A DNA stretch of 64,000 nt from Paraspadella gotoi (lineage: Eukaryota > Chaetognatha): NCBI GenBank assembly GCA_051294375.1, contig CM119267.1, positions 20,647,476 through 20,711,475 of the forward strand. The letters are read 5' to 3'. The stretch's first letter is position 1, and every line of letters begins with the position of its first letter. Both the position numbers and the translations under genes were made by a program. The notes beneath the pieces were generated by a model. It was not told the DNA's origin, made no database searches, and worked only from the letters and a program-made list of their open reading frames with translations. This document shows positions 24,334 to 33,145 of the stretch, in pieces.

Positions 24334-25399
24334 TCAATAATCGAAACAACAACTTTGCAATTTTGACGTTAAGCGCGGGTGCAGATGTATATTCATCTCA
24401 TCTTTAGTTAACCACTTGAACGATCGATCCTTCGCGACTTTCATTTCGAAAGTTCTTGGGTCTTTGAGAAAGGCTTTCAGTACGAAGAACTTGGCCCCTC
24501 GAAACTGGGAGGCAGATTCGGATTTGGCAGGGTAAATGTATTTGTAGAAACCAAAGGGGGCGTTGCCCATCATTTGAATTTTGTCGTTTACTTTCTCGGC
24601 GCTTCCGAATATCTTACACAGCGCCGACTCGGCGACTTCTCTCAACGTAGCGTCTCCCTCGATCGGATCGGCGGGCAGAATCCAGACGCGTTCGTCGAGC
24701 GAAGATGGCACGAAGAGATAAAGTTTCTCGTCAAGCTTTCGACGCAAGGATTGGACATCGTCTGTTAATGACGAGACAACAATTGATCGAAAAATGAAAT
24801 TTCAATCAAAGACTTAATATAAATAAAAATACTCTCTCAAACCAGATTCGGATTCCCGCGATGCCGGACAAAACCTTGTCAAAAGTTTCTCTCGTTGTTC
24901 CTCGTAATCTAATCCTGTCTGAAGCGAATCAGTCAAAACCTCCTCGCCCTTTCGCCTTTGTTCTTGAACGAAAATATCCTAAATTATAGAAAATTAGGAC
25001 GAGGGTTGATCGAAACTCATTCGTATTTATTAACAACCAGCATCAATTACAATGAATTATCTTTAAAATCTGAATCGGCCAACTACCCCGTCAACACCCA
25101 AATCATACCCGTTCCACCCTAATCTCGTGATCGCTCTTCAACGCCTTTTCATCTTCGTAGTCATCGAGCATGAGTTGAAAGTCTTCCTCCAAGTCGGTCC
25201 TCTTCTTGCCAACGATCGGAGGACGCTCTAACAGCACCGCGGCGAAGAGTTGCCAGGGGCGACCGGGCAGGGCAAGAGGCGCCGGTGTTGGGTCCAGCCG
25301 CGGGAGGGCGTTATTAGTCGTGGAGGTGGCGATGAGGCGGGACGAGAGCGGCGTTGCGGAATAGGAGGAAAGGAGAAAGGAGGCGAAACGACGAGACAT
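24334..25399 (-). CDS. MRPL46: Mitochondrial large-subunit ribosomal protein L46
   Basis: Three exons in phase: 25399-25109, 24978-24843 and 24761-24334, giving 284 residues (human MRPL46 279). The N-terminus is rich in Arg, Ser and Leu with no acid, as in a mitochondrial presequence (MSRRFASFLLSSYSATPLSS). Then comes the family segment PWQLFAAVLLERPPIVGKKR and the NUDIX-like part with WILPADPIEGDATLREVAE, GNAPFGFYKY and FKWLTKDEM. The protein is a structural component of the mitoribosome. The BRAP start lies only 110 bp downstream. AG dinucleotides follow a weak tract just before the ATG (AAAGTCAG then CCAAG-ATG), which could be a leader splice site. Confidence 0.94.
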
Positions 25400-25588
25400 C
25401 TTGGCTGACTTTTTTTATACAAGTTTTAGCTCCTCTTTCAATGTCTACATAACTGGCTAATATTTTTTTAAAAAAATTATGAAAAAAAGGCCGATTCTTT
25501 TTCGGGGCGAATATGGACATTAGACAACGATGGCGAAAACAAAATGCAAGGAAATACAAGTGCAACAAAATCGAGAGTCGATTCAACG

Positions 25589-26482
25589 TCATCGCATTTG
25601 CGTCTCGTCAACCGGGTACGCCTTGAGAATCTTAACGTCGTCCACGGGTCTGTCGTTTCCGTCCGTCTCCACGCGTCCCATTCGATCCACGACGTGCATG
25701 CCGGAAGAGACGCGACCGAAAATCGCGTGGCGCTTGTCCAGCCACTGTCGAGGAAAAGGGAAGAGTTTTTGATCTTTTATCGTCGCCATCGAGATCGAAA
25801 GGAATATCTTACTTGCGTTGGCGCGAGGGTGATGAAGAACTGACTCCCGTTTGTGTCGGGACCGCTGTTGGCCATGGACAAGATGCCCGCTCCTAGATCG
25901 AGGGTAAAAATAAAAAATTACAAGGGGATGATGATGATGATGATGATGCTCGCAAGTTCGCAAGAAGCTATTGACACAATAGTATTGTGTAATGTGTATG
26001 GCGTTTTCTCACCAGAGTGTTTTAGGCCTTCGTGAATCTCATCTTCAAAATTTTTGCCGTAGATGGAGGCTCCACCTCTTCCTGTTCCAGTGGGGTCACC
26101 CCCTAAGACGAAAGTATTTTGATAAAAAATAAAACATGTAATATGTAACATGTAATAAGTAATATAATTAACCGTCCAAGCACCTTGGATCATGAAACCA
26201 GCAATGATACGGTGAAATTTTACTCCATTGTAATAACCTCGTCTCGCTAGTTCGGTAAAATTTCTGAAAATTAAGATAGTAAAAATGTTATGGTTTTAAT
26301 TTAAAAATATTAATCGTATTTAACGACTGAAATCATCTTCACCTGCACGTCTTGGGAGCGTGATGCCAGTATAACTCAACGACGATCTTGCCGATCGACG
26401 TCTCCAAACAAACGTTTGGTAGATCCGTCGAGACCTTGGAGCGAGACGCCGGATTTGACGAGTGAAAGGCGACGGCCGTCAT
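25589..26482 (-). CDS. PPIL1: PPIL1-like spliceosomal cyclophilin
   Basis: Five exons in phase: 26482-26343, 26263-26184, 26102-26013, 25892-25813 and 25744-25589, giving 181 residues (human PPIL1 166). Strong family blocks are [67 protein letters not shown] and [14 protein letters not shown]. The cyclophilin active-site Arg (FHRII) and the cyclosporin-contact Trp (TQWLD) are both present, so prolyl cis-trans isomerase activity is expected. The family partner is SKIP/SNW1 in the activated spliceosome. It differs from PPIL1 by a longer N-terminus ([20 protein letters not shown]) and a short tail after AYP. It is the first gene of the minus-strand block. Confidence 0.96.
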
Positions 26483-27947
26483 TGTCACTTTGAAAATTAT
26501 AATTCGTTTCTTTCAGGAGAGTTTTGGCTTTTCTAATCAAACGAACTAGTAAATATATGCATAAAACTTACAATAATATCAATATGTTCATAACAGCGTT
26601 AAAAATGGAGCCGGAGAGGCTAAAATAAGGCAATTATAATCTATTTCTATATTTTTATTTTTATCGCCATCGATGTTTCACAACGAATCCCGAGACGTGA
26701 TTGGCTAAATATCCCGCAGCTGCAGCAGCGACCGAGAACGCGGCAGAGTGCTGCCGCTGATTTGAACAAGCGGACGACACGGCGAGGACCGAAAGTTCGA
26801 GGAGCGGGGGCGAACCGAGGGTCGAGGACGTTTAATTTTGAGGATGGACTTGTTTACTGTTTACTTGTTTACTGAGATCTTAGATAACAAATAGTTTTTA
26901 TTGTTTAATATTTATCTATTTATCTATTCAAACTGTTAGAACTGAGTGATATCTGAGTTCGGACTTTACTTTGTCACAAGGATTTATCGTTTGGTTCATT
27001 TTATCATTCATGCATACGTCGTTCGTTACTATTCACTAATTCAGTCCTTTCGTCGAGATTCAGTATTTTTAGGAGGACGGACTGGCGGGACCTAACAAAA
27101 CTACTACAGTATCAGTATGGTTTTTCTCGTTTGTAACATTTCGTGACAGTATATATGTTGGACATAAACTCTCGTCGTAGTCCGTCGTTCTTATTCGCGC
27201 TCATCATATATCTATGCAACCGTAACATTTAAAAAGATTAATGATAGTCGGTTTTGAAGGTTTCTGTTTAGCATTTTACAATATCTTAATCTTTGGTTTT
27301 TTTAATTTGCAAATTTTGAAATTATAGTGGTCATATATAATTATATATATCCGACAAGAGATTAATTATAATCCCAGTTGGCCACTTTGTTTATAAAACT
27401 TAAAACTAATAAACTTTTGTTAAAGAAAAACAAGCTATCTTGTAAAGAGCGAAATCGATTCTAATTTAAGCTCCTAGAAAATAACAAACTTTCATTAATT
27501 TTTTCTGCTAATATTATATTGGTTTTACCAATTTCATAGAATCAAATCAAATCAAACCAAATTATCAGAGAAATTGTAAAGAACAAAAATTGATTAAAAT
27601 TCAAAGAAATATATATATTATATACATATGAAAATTATATTTACATTTTCAGTTGTATATTAAAAATATGAACTTGAACTCATCATAAGAATTTTAAATT
27701 GTTAGATGTCAAAATTTAAAAAAAATTATTATTATATTATCACCATTAAATGTTAATTAATAGGTTTGTCATGTCTTTTTAAAAATAAGTCATTTGTATG
27801 CTGATAATTTGAGTTAATTTAAAAAAATATATAAATTCTTTGCTTGATTCAAACGAGCTGTCTCTTTCATTATTAAGGTTGAACCCTTTTATGTCCATTT
27901 AAAATAAAAACTTTTTAGCAAAAGACATGAACAAACTCAATGTAGCT
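26483..27947. other. Intergenic; likely PPIL1 promoter then AT-rich repeat-bearing DNA
   Basis: The stretch at 26640-26850 is GC-richer with CpGs and sits just upstream of PPIL1, a plausible promoter. From 26860 on it is AT-rich with no coding frame. At about 27515-27535 lies the palindrome-like TTGGTTTTACCAATTTCA, a motif shared with repeats at 44590, 51070 and 55480. Confidence 0.5.
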
Positions 27948-28439
27948 TAGAGTGGAGCACTCAAGAACAAAAAAATTATTTGAATGTTTAAAACTTTTAA
28001 TAAAGATTCAGATTCTTCATAAAAAGTTGAATCAAAAATATAAAACATGTTATCAAAAATTCTGTCATCTTTGGCGTTTAAAATGGGATAAAAGGTGAAA
28101 ATTCTTGACTTTTTTATTCTCTGTAGTAGAAACTTATATAATATATATGTTATAACGTTTTAGTCATTTTTTGTTATCCAAACATTAAATTATCATTTAA
28201 CATATTTTATAAAAGTTTCTTAGTTTTTTATAGCGAATCCAAATCTGTTCTTAAAAATAGAAAAAAATTATTTTGAAATTTAACGATTTTATAAGGATAT
28301 TACTACATAAATAATTGAATTTACCATACTGTTATGCTAAAAAAAAAATTTAAAAGGATTTAAAATTCATTAATTATATGTCAATAGGCAGCAAAAAAAT
28401 AATGTTCAATCACTCAATCTTTTCAGCACTCCACCCTAA
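27948..28439. mobile_element. MITE, 492 bp, TIR TTAG(A/G)GTGGAG, 7-bp TSD (family 1)
   Basis: The left terminus reads TAGAGTGGAGCACTC. The right terminus, reverse complemented, reads TTAGGGTGGAGTGC. The flanks carry the same 7-bp word TGTAGCT on both sides (27941-27947 and 28440-28446), a convincing target-site duplication. The interior is AT-rich and noncoding, so this is a non-autonomous DNA element. Related copies are at 28960-29091, 29897-30240 and 35498-36093. Confidence 0.85.
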
Positions 28440-28573
28440 TGTAGCTATCATTGATAGTATCAATGATGGCGTATAAAAAGATCTTTGGGTTTAACAGATG
28501 GGAAAGTATTCGTAAATTACGTAGCTTCTTTGGGAACCAGGACATCTTCACTATGATTTTTTTAGTTCCAAAA

Positions 28574-28759
28574 TTACAACTTTGACATACACTGCCCATA
28601 AGTATGGACTGAGGACTTATATAAACAAAAATAATAACCTAGCGACAGTGCAATAATTAAGACAACCACCGCAACGATAATTGGTATTATAATTGTTAGA
28701 TTGTTAAACTTATCATCACCATTTGAAGGTTCCTTTGTTGATTGTGGATGGCTGGTTTC
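28574..28759 (-). CDS. Possible alternative C-terminal membrane-anchor exon
   Basis: After an acceptor (ATTTTCAG) the frame encodes a short Ser/Thr/Pro stalk (ETSHPQSTKEPSNGDDKFNN), a 24-residue hydrophobic segment (LTIIIPIIVAVVVLIIALSL) and a short Cys-containing tail of 61 residues in total. It is in phase 0 with a donor at the end of codon 191 of the gene at 30267-30899 (GAG then GTTGTG). Joining them would replace that protein's hydrophobic C-terminus with a true membrane-spanning anchor and cytoplasmic tail. The intron would be about 1.57 kb and contain the SINE and two MITE copies. It could instead belong to an unseen gene. Confidence 0.4.
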   Translation of the reverse strand, partial: ETSHPQSTKEPSNGDDKFNNLTIIIPIIVAVVVLIIALSLGYYFCLYKSSVHTYGQCMSKL

Positions 28760-28959
28760 CTGAAAATGAATTAATTTTTTTTTTATGATATCTATCAATT
28801 AAATTAAATTATTATCATATAAACGTAAAAAAGCCCTCAATTTTATTTTTAACTAGCTCAACGAATAATTATAATAGTGTTTACACATGTGTTGTTATAC
28901 TTAAGAGACAGAATTATTGATAGGAGTTAGTGATAGAACAGCTAAATATAAGCTGTCCA

Positions 28960-29091
28960 TTAGGGTGGAGTGATGAAAAGATTTTTGACATTTTATGAAA
29001 AAAAAAAAAACTATAGATTAGTATTCACTAATATAATAGTTTTCAAGATATAACTGCTAAATATTGATTCCAAACTTTCACTTCACCCTAC
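28960..29091. mobile_element. Short family-1 MITE copy
   Basis: Starts with TTAGGGTGGAGTGATGAAAAG and ends with CTTTCACTTCACCCTA, an inverted pair matching the 492-bp element. It is about 130 bp, so internally deleted. The word CTGT occurs at both flanks. Confidence 0.65.
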
Positions 29092-29169
29092 TGTACATGT
29101 TTCGACTCTTAGTGTTACGAGTCTTCATCAGCAAGTGAAATCAATAGACCAAATTTTTTAAAACATTAG

Positions 29170-29295
29170 TTTGAGAGTGAGAGAGAAAGAGAGAGAGAGA
29201 GAGTTTCCAACAAAGAATTGAGCAAGGATAGTGGTCAGATGTGAGGACAGGTGAAAGTAGGGAAAGAGAGAGCAAATGATTTTTGAAATTGGTGA

Positions 29296-29326
<31 letters not shown>

Positions 29327-29330
29327 CACA
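29170..29330. repeat. (GA)n tracts beside a GTTTCCAAC-AAGAATT motif
   Basis: Two (GA)n runs (29176-29203 and 29301-29325) bracket unique sequence. The first is followed directly by GTTTCCAACAAAGAATT. The same junction follows the (GA)n tract at 37766-37859, suggesting that some microsatellites belong to a dispersed element. Confidence 0.7.
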
Positions 29331-29680
29331 GGGATCAATACATTAGGCAATGTACAACAGTGAAAAATTTTTAGAAAAAACTAAATAGTTAACAAAAATA
29401 ATAATAAATTAATTGTTAGCTGATGATTGTTAGTAAGAGAAAATAAAATAGAAGAATAAGTGATGAGGGATAGATAATTTAAAGATAAGTGAAATAGTAA
29501 GGTACAATATTGTAATGTAATAAAATAAATGAAATGTACAATTTCAGGGATTCACTAAAGTGATTAACAAATAATTTAGCGAGAGATCTCATATAAGATC
29601 GCTGATCGGACTCTTTTCTCATGAAAGTGTAGTCGGGCATAGCAAAGTTCATCCCGCCTCTAAGCATAATACCTCCAGTC

Positions 29681-29872
29681 GTGACCCGGTGGCTCATTGA
29701 GTAAAGCCATCAGCTCATGACCACTAGGTACCTCGTTCAATCCCAACCCGGTAACTACCCTGAGGGAAGTGTGAGGACGGCTGTAAGCCGCTTTGGGGGA
29801 GTGGAAAACCCTCAAGCCTGGTTCCAAGCCCAGGACCCGTTCTATAGCTGCTAGAGGGGGTTATAGATTATA
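29681..29872 (+). mobile_element. tRNA-derived SINE
   Basis: A GC-richer block of about 190 bp inside AT-rich DNA. It has a polymerase III A-box-like TGGCTCATTGAGTAAAG at 29690 and a B-box-like GTTCAATCCC at 29734, about 45 bp apart as in tRNA-derived SINE heads. A nonhomologous body follows. Part of the head recurs in opposite orientation at 61003-61061 at roughly 80-85% identity by eye, so it is dispersed. No clear tail or target duplication was found. Confidence 0.65.
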
Positions 29873-29896
29873 GAAGTTACGGATAGTCATCTTCAG

Positions 29897-30240
29897 TAGG
29901 GTGGAGTGATGAAAAGATTGAGCGATGAAACAATGTTTTTTTGTTGCTTTTGTATATGTAATATAAAATAATTAAGCCCTTTTTAAAAAGAAAATTGTAA
30001 CAATATCATTAATTGAGTTTTTTTATAGTAATTATCCTTATAAAATCATTAAAATTGCAAAATCATATTTTCTTAATTTTAAGAACAGTTTTGAATTCGC
30101 CAGAAAAAACTGAAAAACTTTTGTAAAATATGTTACATGATTGCCGACAAAGGGAATCTACATTTTAAAATTAATATCCCAAAAACTAGATAACAAAATG
30201 TGAAACATTGCTACAAAACCCAAAATATCATGATAAATTT
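29897..30240. mobile_element. Family-1 MITE copy, right end not found
   Basis: The left end GTAGGGTGGAGTGATGAAAAG matches the 492-bp element. The body to about 30100 resembles the copy at 35498-36093 (TTGCTTTTGTATATGTAAT, TATAGTAATTATCCTTATAA). I see no right terminus before the coding region at 30267, so it is truncated or diverged. Confidence 0.5.
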
Positions 30241-30266
30241 AAGTAAACTGTGGCTAATTTCGACAT

Positions 30267-30899
30267 TTACCATCGCAATACAGCCAAAAGCAAAAAAATA
30301 ATAAATAAAAAATAATTCGGCACAACCTCATAGGCAGATGATGGAGTCGTCTCAACAGAAGTCGGCACAGTTGGCTCTGGCGTTGCCTTTCCAGCACATG
30401 TGTCAAAAAATGTCTTCGTAACCTCCAACCGCGAAGTTGCCACTGGACTTCCAACCGATTTACTTATTTTTATTTTAAAGGCTAAATCTTTGTTCTCCAT
30501 GTGAGTTTCTTTTATGTAAATAGTAGCTTGCAGGTTATCGTTGCCATTACCGATGATTTTGAAAAAGCCTTTCCATTCTAGGGCGTTGTCGTCGTCTCCG
30601 CAGTTGTTGCCGCACGTCCGAAAATTCTTGCTAATTTTTTTCTCATTTTCGCATTTACCATCGATTACGAAGCATCTAGTGACGTAGATGTCGTAATCTC
30701 CCAACTTCTCACTTGCGGAATCGAAAGTAATCTGAGCGTTTAACTCGGCATAAACTTTTTTGAGAGGGTCGATCGTCCCATCGTGCAGTTTGTTGCATTC
30801 GATGTAAGAGGAGTTTTCTTTAGTAATTGAATAGGCATCAATGAGACGAGTAAGTAAAACGGAGAGAACGAGTTTTTGCAAAAGTCCGATTATCGCCAT
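30267..30899 (-). CDS. Small secreted or membrane-anchored glycoprotein, unrecognised
   Basis: A single open frame of 210 residues. The N-terminus looks like a signal peptide (LLQKLVLSVLLTRLIDAYS, cleavage likely near 22-24). The ectodomain of about 150 residues has eight cysteines (CNKL, RCFV, GKCEN, CGNNCG, DTCAG) and N-glycosylation motifs such as NSS. A Thr/Pro/Ser stalk (TPEPTVPTSVETTPSS) precedes a hydrophobic C-terminus (NYFLFIIFLLLAVLRW). This layout fits a cell-surface protein, either GPI-linked or membrane-anchored. I recognise no domain. A donor at 30327 could splice to the exon at 28759-28574 and swap the anchor. Codon choice and the good signal peptide support a real gene, but it stands among repeats. 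Confidence 0.65.
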   Translation of the reverse strand: MAIIGLLQKLVLSVLLTRLIDAYSITKENSSYIECNKLHDGTIDPLKKVYAELNAQITFDSASEKLGDYDIYVTRCFVIDGKCENEKKISKNFRTCGNNCGDDDNALEWKGFFKIIGNGNDNLQATIYIKETHMENKDLAFKIKISKSVGSPVATSRLEVTKTFFDTCAGKATPEPTVPTSVETTPSSAYEVVPNYFLFIIFLLLAVLRW

Positions 30900-30944
30900 A
30901 TTGCTTTTTCCATTTTAGCATCAATCAATCAATTTTCTCAGCCT

Positions 30945-31140
30945 ATAATAGGGGTAGCCGCACTCAATGGGGTGAGTCAAAAATTTTGAGCAAAAGAAAA
31001 AAAGAATATTTATACATTTTTAAGAATACTTTCAATGGACAAAAAATTTCTAATATGGCTCAATACCCTTGTAATTAATTTGTTAATATTTATTTATAGA
31101 TAAGAAAGGTCAAATTTTTTTAAAAAAATTTTTAATTTTA
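30945..31140. mobile_element. Family-2 MITE-like copy
   Basis: Begins ATAGGGGTAGCC and continues CTCAATGGGGTGAGTCAAAA, matching in reverse the element at 5681-5867 over about 180 bp, including an interior TATACATTTTTAAG block. The far terminus is not clear. Confidence 0.6.
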
Positions 31141-32385
31141 AAACCAGATTCAGATAGCTCATAAAAAGTTGTCTGCCACAAAGAACTCTGTCAAAGTATA
31201 ATTCTTTTTTAAATATTTTTATGATAATGTGTTTCAAAAATAAGAAAAAACCATAAAAATCATCATCATCTTTAAATGATTTTATTCAGTTTTTTATATT
31301 TTCACTTAGAAATGTAAGAATTATTTAAAAGCTGTAATTAATTTTCTCGGTTTAACTTTTTATGCTATCAAATCCATCAAAAATTTTTTTGCTATGTTAT
31401 GATAGATTAATTTTAACGCTGATACATTAGCATTTAAATTTAATCGGGGCTATTGGCTAATGAGAGTAGACTTATTCTTGGGGGTTTTCCAGTAAGTTCC
31501 TTCTGATTAGAAATCAATTTAAGTTATCTGATGAACAGCCTTATTATCCCAGAACGCCCCATTTCTTCTTAAATTAGTTTTAGATAAAGTTTAGGTTTGA
31601 AAATTGGGTAAAAGAATAAAAACTAAATTAGGGATAAAGGTAAGGGATTAGGTTAATAATTAAGTTAAAGATTAAGGTTAGGGTTTATGGTCAGTGATTA
31701 TGGTTAAAGATTAGGGTTTAAGGTTAGGCATAAAGATTAGTTCAGGGTAACGATTAAAGTTGAGGATAAAAGTAAAAGATTGGTTTATGGGTTTAATGAA
31801 AGATTAAATTTCGGAATTAAAGAACAGAAAAGGGGCATTTCAGGAAAAGAGAGCAAAAGTAATTTAGTAACATGACTCATCGTCGAATAATTTTTTATTC
31901 AAAATACAACATTCAAACGGCCTCTGCTGGTGTTGCTACTTTGTTTTGATTCTGGTAAGTAATGTAGGGAAGCATGACGAAGTTTAAAATTAAATAGTAA
32001 ATATTGTAAATATTGATTTGATTAAACGTACTATTTAATTTTAACTGACTGATAAAGTTATAAACATTATTTCTGATAAGTTATCTTTTCAATAAAAAAT
32101 AATCAGGATATGAATGTATTTGCCTCTACGTAAACGAAATTTAATTATCAATCTAATACAGAGACCTTCAAAAACGAAGTATCAAATAATATTATTTGTA
32201 AGAGTAGATAAGTAAACTGTACATGCAAAAGTCAGCCGTATGGAGCTTGGCAATACGCAATTAATTTTATTTATTTATTTATTTATTTATTTATTATTTA
32301 TTAATTTAAATTCCGTTTCCACTTCGTTCCAATTTTGAGTCCATTATAAATTTATAACTTTGTTTTTGTGGACAATTTCCTCCAT
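31141..32385. other. Intergenic AT-rich DNA with degenerate GGTTAGGG-like repeats
   Basis: No gene seen. Between 31590 and 31770 the sequence is a run of irregular 6-8 bp units around GGTTAGGG, AAGATTAAG and GGGTTTA, resembling decayed telomere-type repeats. (TTTA)n occurs at 32262-32300. The 3' UTR of the lectin-like gene should lie just left of 32386. Confidence 0.6.
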
Positions 32386-32956
32386 TCAGGGCTTCCCGCA
32401 TTCTTGACATTTCTTGCTGCTTACATCGACGTATTTGGTGCAGACCATCTCTTTTTCGCAAACCGGTTCGACCACAATTGACGGTGGGCCTGTGGGCGCA
32501 GATGTGGGTTTTTCGGTGGAAGCAAGGGTGGTTGGTTGAGTCGGCGACGTCGTCGGAGCTTTAGATGGTAGCCCTACAGATGGTCATTGGTTTTCGATTT
32601 ATTTTACACATTTCAATAAATTAACTTTTCATATATTAGACTTTTAACTGCAGCCATATTAGAAATGATAAATATTTCATCCAATGTTTTTTAATAATTG
32701 GCGATCCTCTTACGTATGCAAACGTATGGCTTCTTCTCATCGCACGGCGTCTCTCTCCATTTCCCGTCGGCTTTTGACATCGCAACGCAGTCCATGTCCT
32801 CGTCGGTCGCCGCTTCGGTCGGGAAGTTCGTGAAGGGAGACTCGATTCCAGAGATCCAAACGAACACGCCCTCAATTTTCTGGAAAACGCCGTGAAACAT
32901 TTTCATATCGTGTTATTTTGTTTGGTTGGTTTTTTTTCTTATTTTGCCTGGTTATT

Positions 32957-32992
<36 letters not shown>

Positions 32993-33001
32993 TTTTTCTC
33001 T

Positions 33002-33049
<48 letters not shown>

Positions 33050-33093
33050 TTCTTTCTTTCTTTCTTCTTCTTTCTTTTCTTTCTCTCTCCATG

Positions 33094-33145
<52 letters not shown>

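Noticed and set aside
29681-30240. CRISPR-like or phage-like structure among the direct repeats
   Set aside because: Repeats are few, inverted or dispersed with no regular spacers, and all surrounding genes are intron-rich animal genes.
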